DNA of 27,429 nt from an uncultured Collinsella sp. (lineage in GTDB: Bacteria > Actinomycetota > Coriobacteriia > Coriobacteriales > Coriobacteriaceae), in the NCBI GenBank assembly GCA_938023705.1, contig CALJDJ010000027.1:1-27429 (forward strand). Direction: 5' to 3'. Numbering within the stretch: position 1 is the first letter of the stretch; every line of letters begins with the position of its first letter. Of this stretch, positions 1-8,201 are shown in pieces. The notes under the pieces were generated by a model. The model made no database searches. It was given only the letters and a program-made list of their open reading frames with translations, and was not told the DNA's origin. Made by a program: the position numbers and the translations under genes.

Positions 1-89
1 CCACATTAAGTGGCCTTCTTTGCGTGCGGAACTCGCGACAAACCAAAACCATCTCGTCGGCCCGGCGACCATGGGGTCCCAAGGTTTTC

Positions 90-123
90 AAAAAAGCGGT
101 CGGCGCGCAGGTGCGCCGACCGC
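90..123 (-). terminator. Rho-independent terminator of gyrA
   Basis: On the minus strand, 40 bases past the gyrA stop, a perfect 11-bp stem (GCGGTCGGCGC at 113-123 read in reverse, pairing with 96-106; loop 107-112) runs into six T residues (90-95 in complement). Stem, GC content and T-tract are all typical of an intrinsic terminator, and the position fits the end of the gyrB-gyrA unit. I see no gene in 1-89. Confidence 0.92.
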
Positions 124-163
124 CGATATATGGGGTCTGATATTTTCTACCAGCTAGTTTCTC

Positions 164-2902
164 TTACTCGTCTAGGAGATCTTCTGGCATGTCGTTGCCG
201 TCGCCTAGGTCGACTGGGGCCTCTTCGGTGTCTGCTGCGGCCTCGGCACCTTCGCCCTCGGGCTTCTCTTTGGCGGCCGTCATGCGGGCGACAGCGCATA
301 CGCGGTCGTTGTCGTCGACGGTCATCATCTTGACGCCCTGGGTGGCGCGGCCGGTCTGGCTGATCTCGTCGGTCTTGACGCGAATGACCGTCGCGCCCTC
401 CGTCACGATGAACAACTCGTGCTGCGGGCCCACCGTCTTCATGGCCGCGAGGTTGCCCTTACGCTCGGTCATTTGGATGGTGTAGACGCCCTGGCCGCCG
501 CGATTCTGCTCCGGGTAGTCCGCGACCGGCGTGCGCTTGCCGTAGCCGCGCTCGGTGATGACGAATAGATCGCCGTTGCCGTTAGTGACTTCCATGCCCA
601 GAACGCTCACGCCGTCCTTCATACCGATACCGCGAACGCCGCTAGTATCGCGGCCGGTGGCGCGCACCTGCTCCTCGGAGAACATGATCGCCTTGCCCGC
701 GGTGGTGGCCAGGATAATCTTGTCTCCCTCGCGCACGCGGCGCACGTTCAGCAGCGCGTCGTCGTCACGCAGGTTGATAGCGATCAGGCCGTCGCGGCGG
801 CTGCGGTCATATGCGCTCATTACGGTCTTCTTGACCATGCCGCTCTTGGTGGCAAACATCAGGTACTCGTCGGCAGGGAACTCGCGGCAACTGATGACGC
901 TCGCGATCTTCTCGCCCTCCTCGAAGGGCAGCAGGTTGACGATCGCGGTACCGCGCGCCTGGCGCGTACCCACCGGCAGCTCGTGCACCTTCAGGCGATA
1001 GACCTTACCCTTGTTCGAGAAGAACAGCACGTACTCGTGCGTGGACGCGATGAACATCTCGTCGATAACGTCGTCCTCTTTGAGGTTGACGCCCGACACG
1101 CCCTTGCCGCCGCGCTTCTGGGCGCGGTAGGCGGCCACCGGGATGCGCTTGACATAGCCGGTGTGGGTAATGGTCACGACCATGTCCTCGTCGGCAATGA
1201 GGTCCTCAACGTCCAGGTCCTTCTCGACATGGCTGATCTCGGTGCGGCGCTTATCGCCGAACTTCTTGGAGATCTCGCGCATCTCTTCCTTAATGACGCC
1301 CAGGATCTTCTCCTCGTGCGCCAGCAGGTCCTCGTAGTAGGCGATGGCGCGGCGCAAGCCGTCCAGCTCTTCCTGAATCTTGTCGCGCTCCAGGCCGGTC
1401 AGGCGGCGCAGCTTCATCTCGAGGATGGCCGTGGTCTGCTCGGGCGTAAAGCCAAAGCGCTCGATCAGGCGGCTGCTGGCCTCGGAGTCGGTCTGCGAGG
1501 AGCGGATGATGCTGATGACCTCGTCGATATGGTCAAGGGCCATCAGGTAGCCCTCAAGGATATGCGCGCGGGCCTGGGCCTTCTTAAGGTCGAAGCGGGT
1601 GCGGCGGGTGACGACGTCGACCTGGTGGTCGATGTAGTGCTGCAGCATCTCGCGCAGGCTCAGGCATTTGGGAACGCCGTTGACAAGCGCCAGGTTGTTG
1701 GCGCCAAAGGTCGTCTGCAGCGAGGTGTACTTGTACAGGTTGTTGAGCACGACCTGCGGGATGACGCCCTTCTTGAGTTCGATGACCAGACGGATACCCT
1801 TCTGGTTGGACTCATCGCGCATGTCCGAGATGCCCTCGATGCGCTTGTCGTTGACGAGCTGGGCGATCTTCTCCTGCAGGGTGCCCTTGTTGACCATGTA
1901 GGGAATCTCGGTAAAGACCAGGCGGTTGCGGCCGGTCTTGGTGGATTCCACGTGGGCCTTGGCGCGCACGGTAATGGAGCCGCGGCCGGTCTCGTAGCTC
2001 TGCTTAATGCCGGCGCTGCCCATGATGATGGCGCCGGTGGGGAAGTCCGGACCGGGCATGATCTGCATGAGCTCGTCGACAGTGGCGTCGGGATTATCGA
2101 TCAGGTAGCAGGTTGCCTCGATCGCCTCGGTGAGGTTATGCGGGGCGATATTGGTGGCCATGCCGACGGCGATGCCCTGGCTGCCGTTGACCAGCAGGTT
2201 GGGGAAGCGCGCAGGCAGCGCCTGAGGCTCGGCGAGCGATTCGTCGTAGTTGGGCTGCCAGTCGACGGTATCCTTCTGCAGGTCACGCAGCAGCTCCATG
2301 GCGGGCTTTGCCAGGCGGCTCTCGGTGTAACGCATGGCAGCGGCGCCGTCGCCGTCGATGTTGCCGAAGTTGCCGTGGCCGTCGATGAGCGGCGTGCGCA
2401 TGGAGAACCACTGCGCCAGGCGAACCATTGCCTCGTAGACCGCGAAGTCACCATGCGGATGGTACTTGCCGATAACTTCGCCGACCGTCCAGGCCGACTT
2501 CTTGTGCGGACGGTTGGGGTAGATGCCGCTCTCGTTCATCGCGTACAGAATGCGGCGGTGAACCGGCTTTAGGCCGTCGCGCACGTCCGGCAGGGCGCGC
2601 GCCGTGATGACCGACATCGAATACTCGATGAACGACTGTTTCATCTCACGGCCGAACTCCGAAATCTGGAGCTGGCCGCCATTGATATCCTCGCCGGCCG
2701 AGGCGCCACGGTCGACTTCGCCAAAGCTCTCCTCGAGCTCGCCGTCGTCCTCTTCCTCGTCATCATCGGCATCGGGGTTATAGGCGTCCGGATCGCCGTC
2801 CTCGCCCTGCTCAGCACGGGCAAGCAGGCGCTTCAGATCGTCGGGCATGCCGGCATCGCCGGCCTCGCCCATACCCTCGTTGTTGTTGATATCGTCTGCC
2901 AC
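164..2902 (-). CDS. gyrA: DNA gyrase subunit A
   Basis: Breakage-reunion subunit of the A2B2 gyrase that introduces negative supercoils; cytoplasmic, nucleoid-bound. The 912 residues hold an acidic N-terminal extension (about 1-75), the winged-helix/tower domain with catalytic Tyr192 in AAAMRYTE, and the C-terminal beta-pinwheel with the GyrA box QKRGGKG at 595-601, which marks it as gyrase rather than topoisomerase IV ParC. The tail is acidic. The start is GTG at 2902, four bases after AGGAGG, which favours keeping the extension as real protein even though E. coli GyrA begins near residue 65 here. In the quinolone-resistance region the E. coli Ser83 position is Phe153 (TTC, 2444-2446) and Asp87 is Glu157. 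It lies 155 bp after gyrB and is probably co-transcribed with it; it ends at a strong terminator. Confidence 0.98.
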   Translation of the reverse strand: MADDINNNEGMGEAGDAGMPDDLKRLLARAEQGEDGDPDAYNPDADDDEEEDDGELEESFGEVDRGASAGEDINGGQLQISEFGREMKQSFIEYSMSVITARALPDVRDGLKPVHRRILYAMNESGIYPNRPHKKSAWTVGEVIGKYHPHGDFAVYEAMVRLAQWFSMRTPLIDGHGNFGNIDGDGAAAMRYTESRLAKPAMELLRDLQKDTVDWQPNYDESLAEPQALPARFPNLLVNGSQGIAVGMATNIAPHNLTEAIEATCYLIDNPDATVDELMQIMPGPDFPTGAIIMGSAGIKQSYETGRGSITVRAKAHVESTKTGRNRLVFTEIPYMVNKGTLQEKIAQLVNDKRIEGISDMRDESNQKGIRLVIELKKGVIPQVVLNNLYKYTSLQTTFGANNLALVNGVPKCLSLREMLQHYIDHQVDVVTRRTRFDLKKAQARAHILEGYLMALDHIDEVISIIRSSQTDSEASSRLIERFGFTPEQTTAILEMKLRRLTGLERDKIQEELDGLRRAIAYYEDLLAHEEKILGVIKEEMREISKKFGDKRRTEISHVEKDLDVEDLIADEDMVVTITHTGYVKRIPVAAYRAQKRGGKGVSGVNLKEDDVIDEMFIASTHEYVLFFSNKGKVYRLKVHELPVGTRQARGTAIVNLLPFEEGEKIASVISCREFPADEYLMFATKSGMVKKTVMSAYDRSRRDGLIAINLRDDDALLNVRRVREGDKIILATTAGKAIMFSEEQVRATGRDTSGVRGIGMKDGVSVLGMEVTNGNGDLFVITERGYGKRTPVADYPEQNRGGQGVYTIQMTERKGNLAAMKTVGPQHELFIVTEGATVIRVKTDEISQTGRATQGVKMMTVDDNDRVCAVARMTAAKEKPEGEGAEAAADTEEAPVDLGDGNDMPEDLLDE

Positions 2903-2950
2903 GTTACCTCCTCATGGTTTGCGTGGTCCATTAGTTCCCTGCCACGGAGA

Positions 2951-3051
2951 CGGCTTTTCCAGGTGCCGCAGATTCGCTCGAAAGAGGAGGGAAGCGTACT
3001 TGGGTACGCGACCGACGATTGAGGGCGAAGGTGCGGTGGCTGGGAAAGCCG
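2951..3051. repeat. Imperfect 101-bp palindromic element between gyrB and gyrA
   Basis: Two arms of about 29 bases (2951-2979 and 3023-3051) are imperfect reverse complements of each other, with roughly six mismatches plus one G-T pair. A second perfect 6-bp hairpin (GCGTAC, loop TTGG, GTACGC; 2994-3009) sits at the centre. It fills nearly the whole gyrB-gyrA spacer. No T-tract follows on the gyrase strand, so it is not an ordinary terminator. It could be a dispersed palindromic repeat (REP/MITE-like), an mRNA-stabilising or processing structure, or a supercoiling-sensitive cruciform. The identity is unknown. Confidence 0.6.
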
Positions 3052-3057
3052 AACAGG

Positions 3058-5088
3058 TTAGGCGTCTAAGAAGCGCGCGTCGTGCGCGTGTTTTTCAATG
3101 TACTCGCGGCGATAGCCGACCTCGGAACCCATCAGCTCGCGCACGGCGCGGTCCGCCACCACGGCGTCCTCGATCGACACGCGCTGCAGGATGCGGGTCT
3201 TGGGATCCATCGTCGTCGAGGCGAGCTGCTTGGGGTCCATCTCGCCCAGACCCTTGTAGCGCTGGACGGTATAGCCCTTGCGCTTCTTGGTGATCTTGCC
3301 ATCCTTGGCCTTGCCGTCTTCGTCGTTATCGTCGGGGTTCAGGCCCAGACTCTGGATGGTGTCGCGCAGGATCTCGTCTTCGGGCTGGCGGCCATTGGGA
3401 TACACGTAGTGGATCTTGTTGCGCACCTTAATGCCAAAGATGGGCGGGCAGGCGACATAGACGTAGCCGGCATCGATCAGCGGACGCATGTACTTGTAGA
3501 AGAACGTCAGCAGCAGGATGCGGATGTGCGCACCGTCGACGTCTGCATCGGTCATGATGATGATCTTGTGGTAGCGCGCCTTGGTGATATCGAAGTCGCC
3601 GCCGTCGCCGGCACTCGTCGTGACGCCGCAGCCAATCGCGGTAATCAGCGACTGGATGGTGTCACTCGAGAACGCGCGATGGTCACCAACGCGCTCGACG
3701 TTCAGAATCTTGCCGCGCAGGGGCAGAATCGCCTGGATGTCTCGGCGACGGCCGTCCTTGGCCGAACCGCCTGCCGAGTCGCCCTCTACGATGAAGAGCT
3801 CGGTCAGCTCGGCATCGCGCACCGAGCAGTCAGCGAGCTTACCGGGCAGGGATGCCGTCTCGAGCAGGCTCTTGCGGCGGGTCGCCTCGCGCGCCTTGCG
3901 GGCGGCGTTGCGCGCCTTGCAGGCCTGTTGCGCCTTCTTGACGATCTCGCGGGCGGGCTTGGGATGCTCCTCCAAGTAATCGGCGAGGCCGTCGGTCACG
4001 ATCTTGAGCGTGAGCGCGCGCATATAGGAGCTACCGAGCTTGGCCTTGGTCTGCCCCTCAAACTGCGGATCGGGCAGCTTGACCGAGATAACGGCCGAAA
4101 GGCCCTCGCGCACATCGTCGCCGGTCAGGTTGGCGTCTTTTTCCTTGAGCAGGTTCTGTTTGCGCGCGTAGTCGTTGATCACGCGGGTGAGCGCGGTGCG
4201 GAAGCCCTCAAGGTGCATGCCGCCCTCGGGGGTGTAGATGTCGTTGGCAAACGACATGACGTTCTCGCCGTAGCCGCTATTCCACTGCAGGGAAACCTCG
4301 ACCTCGCCCATCTTGGCCACGGGAGCGTCCGGGTCCGATTTGCCCTCGATGTAGATGGGCTCCTTAAAGGCCTCGGGGACGTCCTTGCCCTCGTTGAGGA
4401 ACTTGACGAAGTCGATGATGCCGCCCTCGTAGCAAAACTCCTCCACGTGGGGAGTCGCCTCGCGCTCGTCGGTCAGCACGATCTTGAGGTTCTTATTGAG
4501 GAACGCCGTCTCCTGCAGACGGTTGTGCAGCGTATCGAAATCGTAGATGCAGGTCTCGAAGATCTCGTCGTCGGGCCAGAAGGTGACGGTGGTGCCCGTC
4601 GAATCCGAGGTGCCCACGACCTCCATCTTCTTGACGGTCTTGCCGCGCGAGAACTCCATCTCGTAGGTGTTGCTATCGCGACGAACCTGAACGACCACGC
4701 GCTTGGACAGTGCGTTGACGACGGAGATGCCTACGCCGTGCAGGCCGCCCGAGACCTTATAGGCCGAGTTATCGAACTTACCGCCGGCGTGCAAGATCGT
4801 CATAACGACCTCGAGCGTCGGGACCTTTTTAACAGGGTGCTCGTCGACGGGGATGCCGCGCCCGTTGTCGACGACTGTGATGGAGTTGTCGGCGTGGACC
4901 GTCACCTGGATCTCGGTGCAGAAACCGGCCATGGCCTCGTCGACGGAGTTGTCAACGATCTCCCACACCAGGTGATGCAGACCGCTGGCGCTCGTCGAGC
5001 CGATATACATGCCCGGGCGCTTACGAACGGCCTCGAGACCTTCGAGAATCTTAATCTCGCCGCCATCGTAATCGTTTTCGTTTGCCAC
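3058..5088 (-). CDS. gyrB: DNA gyrase subunit B
   Basis: ATPase subunit of gyrase; partner of the downstream gyrA product. The GHKL ATPase domain shows Asn47 in EIVDNSVDEA, Asp74 in DNGRGIP and the GGLHGVG lid at 114-120. The transducer follows, then the Toprim domain with EGDSAGG (Glu435) and DADVDG (514-519), and the conserved QRYKGLGEMDP near 609-619. The product is 676 residues, with no sign of a long insertion. I place the start at GTG 5088 rather than the in-frame TTG at 5106, because GAAGGAGG (5093-5100) lies between them at proper spacing and would otherwise be translated. A strong terminator lies 50 bp upstream, so gyrB probably has its own promoter in 5089-5141, although I see no convincing -35/-10 pair there. 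Confidence 0.98.
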   Translation of the reverse strand: MANENDYDGGEIKILEGLEAVRKRPGMYIGSTSASGLHHLVWEIVDNSVDEAMAGFCTEIQVTVHADNSITVVDNGRGIPVDEHPVKKVPTLEVVMTILHAGGKFDNSAYKVSGGLHGVGISVVNALSKRVVVQVRRDSNTYEMEFSRGKTVKKMEVVGTSDSTGTTVTFWPDDEIFETCIYDFDTLHNRLQETAFLNKNLKIVLTDEREATPHVEEFCYEGGIIDFVKFLNEGKDVPEAFKEPIYIEGKSDPDAPVAKMGEVEVSLQWNSGYGENVMSFANDIYTPEGGMHLEGFRTALTRVINDYARKQNLLKEKDANLTGDDVREGLSAVISVKLPDPQFEGQTKAKLGSSYMRALTLKIVTDGLADYLEEHPKPAREIVKKAQQACKARNAARKAREATRRKSLLETASLPGKLADCSVRDAELTELFIVEGDSAGGSAKDGRRRDIQAILPLRGKILNVERVGDHRAFSSDTIQSLITAIGCGVTTSAGDGGDFDITKARYHKIIIMTDADVDGAHIRILLLTFFYKYMRPLIDAGYVYVACPPIFGIKVRNKIHYVYPNGRQPEDEILRDTIQSLGLNPDDNDEDGKAKDGKITKKRKGYTVQRYKGLGEMDPKQLASTTMDPKTRILQRVSIEDAVVADRAVRELMGSEVGYRREYIEKHAHDARFLDA

Positions 5089-5134
5089 ACGTCCTCCTTC
5101 AGTCAAGAAAATGTGTACAGCCTTACTAGTTTAT

Positions 5135-5167
5135 CGTAAAAAAATACCCTCGGGACCGAGGGTATTT
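5135..5167 (-). terminator. Rho-independent terminator between dciA and gyrB
   Basis: A perfect 12-bp stem (AAATACCCTCGG at 5142-5153 with its complement at 5156-5167) closes a 2-base loop. On the minus strand it runs into seven consecutive T residues. It lies 26 bases past the dciA stop and about 50 bases before gyrB, so it should separate the dnaN-recF-dciA transcript from gyrB-gyrA, or act as a partial attenuator. Confidence 0.88.
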
Positions 5168-5193
5168 GGCTCTACAAGGCCACCAGATGCGAT

Positions 5194-5757
5194 TTAAGGC
5201 TCTTTTTTGCTTTGCACGCCCTTGGCCCACTCGGCACTGGCTCTCATGGCATTCTCGAGGGCCTCGCGCAGTTTTTGGTCTTCGATGGGCGCCACCTGGC
5301 GCTCGATCTCGGTGCACTCGGCCTCACTTAGGTCGGCGTGCGGGGCCGGCGGGCGCTCGATCGTCGCCGGGCGCAGGCGCTCCTTGGCGGCGGGCGGCGT
5401 GTGACCGGGCGCGGTGGTTTTGAACACCAGGCCGTCCACATGCGCACCGGCGCGCTCCATGCGCGCGCGGATGATCTCGCGCAACAACGTCATTTCCTGC
5501 GTCCACGAGGGCGAGTCGAGATACACCAGCAGCTCATTCGACTCGGGCAGGTAGCGCAGTCCCGTCACATGCCGCCCCTCGCGCGTGCCCGAGCACACCG
5601 CGTTCCATGCGCGATAGACCGTGCGCGACTCCTCGGCGGCCTCCATCTGCGCACGGCGCTTAGGCGTCGCAGCCGCCAGGATGCGCTGGCGCTCTGCGTT
5701 CAAAAACCCGCTGAAGGCGACTGTCTCGCTCTCGCGCTCGTAATTAGCACGTCTCAC
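5194..5757 (-). CDS. dciA: DUF721 protein, DciA-type replicative helicase loader/operator
   Basis: DUF721 (DciA) proteins bind the replicative helicase DnaB and help load it in the many bacteria without DnaC or DnaI. The 187 residues include the family's core: a helical N-terminal part, then residues about 45-110 with VYRAWNAVC, the hydrophobic strand NELLVYLDSPSWTQEM and the helix TLLREIIRARM. A Pro-rich and then acidic C-terminal tail follows. The position directly between recF and gyrB is where Actinomycetota keep this gene. The start is GTG 5757, overlapping the end of recF by 14 bases, with AAGGTGG upstream inside recF; translation is probably coupled. Family assignment rests on the core pattern and strongly on context; sequence similarity in this family is weak. 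Confidence 0.82.
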   Translation of the reverse strand: MRRANYERESETVAFSGFLNAERQRILAAATPKRRAQMEAAEESRTVYRAWNAVCSGTREGRHVTGLRYLPESNELLVYLDSPSWTQEMTLLREIIRARMERAGAHVDGLVFKTTAPGHTPPAAKERLRPATIERPPAPHADLSEAECTEIERQVAPIEDQKLREALENAMRASAEWAKGVQSKKEP

Positions 5758-6850
5758 CCATGCTCACCACCTTGGCTCGATCAAGCAGGTCATCGGTAAA
5801 GTACCCCAGGTTGGTCGTGGTTATGACCGTCTGGATATCATCGCCAATCAGCCGCAGGAAAGCGCCGCGACGCTCGCCGTCGAGCTCGCTCATCACGTCG
5901 TCCAAAAGCAGCAGTGGGGCGGTGCCCAGGACATCGCGAGCCACGGCAACCTCGGCCACCTTCCAGGACAGCACCAGCGTGCGCTGCTGTCCTTGGCTGG
6001 CAAATGAACGGGCGGAGCGACCCGCCACGGTAAACTCAATCTCGTCGCGATGCGGTCCCACCAACGTCACGCCGCGGCGAATTTCCTCGTCGGCATGCTC
6101 GTCAAGGGCGGCCAGCATGCGCTCGTACGCCCAACCCTTCAGCTCTTCGCGATCCTCGACCTGGGGCAAAGCCCCCAGCGTGGACGCATAGGTCACGTTG
6201 GCGGCCTCACCTGACGCTACTTGCCCGTAGGCAGTGTGCACATGGCCCGCCAGCCGGTCGAGCAGAGCCAACCGGTGCACGAGCAGGGCCGAGCCCGCGC
6301 GGGCAATCGAATCGTTCCACGCGCCGAGCATCTCGCGGCAGCACCAGGTCTCCTTGAGCAAGGCGTTACGCTGGGTCACGCAGCGCCCATAGGTGCTCGC
6401 AAGATCGGCATAGCGTGCGCTCAGCTGCATGCCAAAGTCATCGAGGGCGGCGCGGCGCACACTGGCGCCACGCTTAACCATGTCCAGATGGTCGGGGCAA
6501 AACAGCACGCTCGGAAGAACCCCGCGCACACCGGCGGCAGAGCATCTCTTGCCGTTGCGGCTAAACGAGCGCTTACCGTCCTCCGCGCTCAATCCCATAT
6601 CAAGCACGCGGCCGTCGCCCTCGAGCCTCAGCTCGATCTTGCACGAGCCCACGCCGTCATGGACGAGCTCGGCTGCGGTCGGATGCCTAAACGAGGCGCC
6701 GCTCGTCAGCAGCTGCAGCGCCTCTATGAGATTGGTCTTTCCCACCGCGTTGGGTCCCGCAAGTATCGTCACGCCCTCGTCCAGGGCAAGGTGATAGCTA
6801 TCGAAGCTGCGGTAGTGTGCGACGGAAAGATCGCGGGCGAACATGGTCAT
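5744..6850 (-). CDS. recF: DNA replication and repair protein RecF
   Basis: SMC-like ATPase that, with RecO and RecR, loads RecA at single-strand gaps and helps restart stalled forks. Its 368 residues match family length. Visible motifs are Walker A GPNAVGKT (32-39), the ABC-type signature region FASQGQQRTL (about 280-290) and Walker B LLLLDDVMSELD, where the D-loop follows. The start is ATG 6850, nine bases after the dnaN stop; no clear Shine-Dalgarno is seen, so translation probably couples to dnaN. Its stop overlaps dciA. The dnaN-recF pair is a classic origin-proximal operon. Confidence 0.97.
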   Translation of the reverse strand: MTMFARDLSVAHYRSFDSYHLALDEGVTILAGPNAVGKTNLIEALQLLTSGASFRHPTAAELVHDGVGSCKIELRLEGDGRVLDMGLSAEDGKRSFSRNGKRCSAAGVRGVLPSVLFCPDHLDMVKRGASVRRAALDDFGMQLSARYADLASTYGRCVTQRNALLKETWCCREMLGAWNDSIARAGSALLVHRLALLDRLAGHVHTAYGQVASGEAANVTYASTLGALPQVEDREELKGWAYERMLAALDEHADEEIRRGVTLVGPHRDEIEFTVAGRSARSFASQGQQRTLVLSWKVAEVAVARDVLGTAPLLLLDDVMSELDGERRGAFLRLIGDDIQTVITTTNLGYFTDDLLDRAKVVSMGETC

Positions 6851-6859
6851 GGCGCAGTG

Positions 6860-7963
6860 CTAGATGCGGACCGGCATGACCAGGTACAGGTAGTTGATCT
6901 TGTCGTAGGACTTAAAGATGCCCGCCTGCGAGTAGCTCTTGAGCTCCAGCGTGATCTCCTTCTCCTTGGACAGGGCATTGAGGCAGCCGAAGATGTAGTG
7001 GTAGTTGAAGGCGATGGTACCCGACTCGCCCTCAGCCTCGACATCGATCGTCTCCTGCGCAAGGTCCTGGTCATTGGAAATGGAGGACAGGCCCATCTGC
7101 CCGTTCTCGACATCGATCTCGAACTTGACGGCGGGGTTGGCGCTCGCGATAACGGCCACGCGCTTGAGGGCGGCGTTAAAGGCGGCGACATCGATCTTGA
7201 CGCTCGTCACGCACGAATCGGGGATGAGCTGCTTGTAGTTGGGGTACACGCCCTCGATGCGACGCGACACGTAGGTGGTGTTGCCGGCCTCGAAGACGAC
7301 CTGGGTGTCGGTAGCCCCGATCATGATGGTCGCCTGGCTGGCCATGATGTTCAGCGCGTCGTTAAAGGCGTCAGCCGGAACGTTGAGCTCAAAGGAGCCC
7401 TCGAGGGTCGAGGTCTCGACCTGCGTATCGCACACGGCCAAGCGGAAGGAATCGGTCGCCACCAGGCGTACGGTGTTGTTCTCGACCTTCATGTGCACGC
7501 CGCCCAGGATGGGGCGAGCCTTGTCGGTCGAGGTGACGCGCCACACGCGGCCGACCATTTCGGACAAGACATCGGTCGGCAGCTCCACGGCACTCTCGAT
7601 GGCATAGGCCGGAAACTCGGGGAAGTCATTGGCATCGAGCGTGTTCAGCCTAAAAGAGCTCTTCTCGCAACCAATCAGCACCTGGCGCTCGGACAGCTCA
7701 AAGGTGACCGGGGCATCGGGGAGGGTCTTGGTGATATTGGAGAGCATCTTACAGGGGATAACCATCTCGCCCTCTTCTTCGACATGCGCCGCGATGCGAT
7801 GACGGATCGAGATAGTGTAGTTAGAGGTCTGGAATTCCAAGATGCCGTCTTGGGCCTTAACGAGCACGCCCGACAGGATGGGAAGGGTGGATGCCGAAGC
7901 GACACCCTTCATAACGACGCCGATGGCTTGTGTAAGCGAGCTCTGGCTGACGGTGAACTTCAT
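6860..7963 (-). CDS. dnaN: DNA polymerase III beta subunit (sliding clamp)
   Basis: Ring-shaped dimeric clamp that tethers polymerase and repair proteins to DNA. The 367 residues are the normal length, three repeated clamp folds in succession. The start MKFTVSQSSLTQAI, the internal ATDSFRLAV and the C-terminal YLVMPVRI, which forms part of the peptide-binding pocket, are diagnostic. ATG 7963 is preceded by GAAAGG at suitable distance. Directly upstream is the AT-rich, DnaA-box-bearing gap to dnaA, so its promoter must lie within or next to the presumed unwinding site, and initiation complexes could affect its expression. Confidence 0.98.
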   Translation of the reverse strand: MKFTVSQSSLTQAIGVVMKGVASASTLPILSGVLVKAQDGILEFQTSNYTISIRHRIAAHVEEEGEMVIPCKMLSNITKTLPDAPVTFELSERQVLIGCEKSSFRLNTLDANDFPEFPAYAIESAVELPTDVLSEMVGRVWRVTSTDKARPILGGVHMKVENNTVRLVATDSFRLAVCDTQVETSTLEGSFELNVPADAFNDALNIMASQATIMIGATDTQVVFEAGNTTYVSRRIEGVYPNYKQLIPDSCVTSVKIDVAAFNAALKRVAVIASANPAVKFEIDVENGQMGLSSISNDQDLAQETIDVEAEGESGTIAFNYHYIFGCLNALSKEKEITLELKSYSQAGIFKSYDKINYLYLVMPVRI

Positions 7964-8201
7964 CTTTTAATACCTTTCTATAGATATAAATATCTTAATA
8001 ATAGTAATAGCACTGACGAAACTGTTGATTACTCCCAAAGACGCAGGTCAGACCAAGAAAGAGAATCGACAGCAACCTGTGTGCAACAGGGGTGGTTTTC
8101 CACGTTCAAAACCTGCGCAAAACTTTTCATCACCGCGGGTTGGGTTTTAGACACCTTATGCCCGTGGTTTCGACAAGTTTTCAACAGGTGTCTCTATTTC
8201 C
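7964..8201. other. oriC: Candidate replication origin, dnaA-dnaN half (unwinding site)
   Basis: This 238-bp gap has no gene. From the dnaN side it contains an AT-rich tract (7966-8010), five triplets TAA TAA TAG TAA TAG (7996-8010), a 12-base GC-richer spacer (8011-8022) and the box TGTTGATTA (8023-8031). Further box-like sites are TGTGCAACA (8080-8088), TTTTCCACG (8096-8104), TTTTCATCA (8124-8132) and TTTTCAACA (8178-8186). The order DnaA box, spacer, DnaA-trio, AT-rich tract, dnaN is that of the B. subtilis basal unwinding system. An 8-bp inverted repeat (AGACACCT 8149-8156 / AGGTGTCT 8186-8193) may loop the dnaA-proximal part. Origin identity is inferred from gene context and these motifs. 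Confidence 0.75.
8178..8186 (-). promoter_or_regulatory. Variant DnaA box TTTTCAACA
   Basis: Exact copy of the nine bases that also occur twice in the second gap (11379-11387 and 11432-11440), differing from the usual TTATCCACA at two positions. The shared sequence extends to 14 bases, AGTTTTCAACAGGT (8176-8189). Repetition only in the two gaps flanking dnaA and its upstream partner supports a DnaA-binding role. Confidence 0.65.

Noticed and set aside
983..2572. Long plus-strand open frame antisense to gyrA
   Set aside because: It lies wholly opposite a clear gyrA, has a low-complexity Val/Asp/Leu/His-rich translation typical of a GC-rich complement frame, and no ribosome binding site.
3082..5139. 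685-codon plus-strand frame antisense to gyrB
   Set aside because: Same frame-shadow pattern; no recognisable motif, and gyrB motifs are complete on the other strand.
8149..8193. Inverted repeat AGACACCT/AGGTGTCT as a dnaA terminator
   Set aside because: The loop is 29 bases and no T-tract follows on the dnaA strand; more likely part of the origin region or chance.
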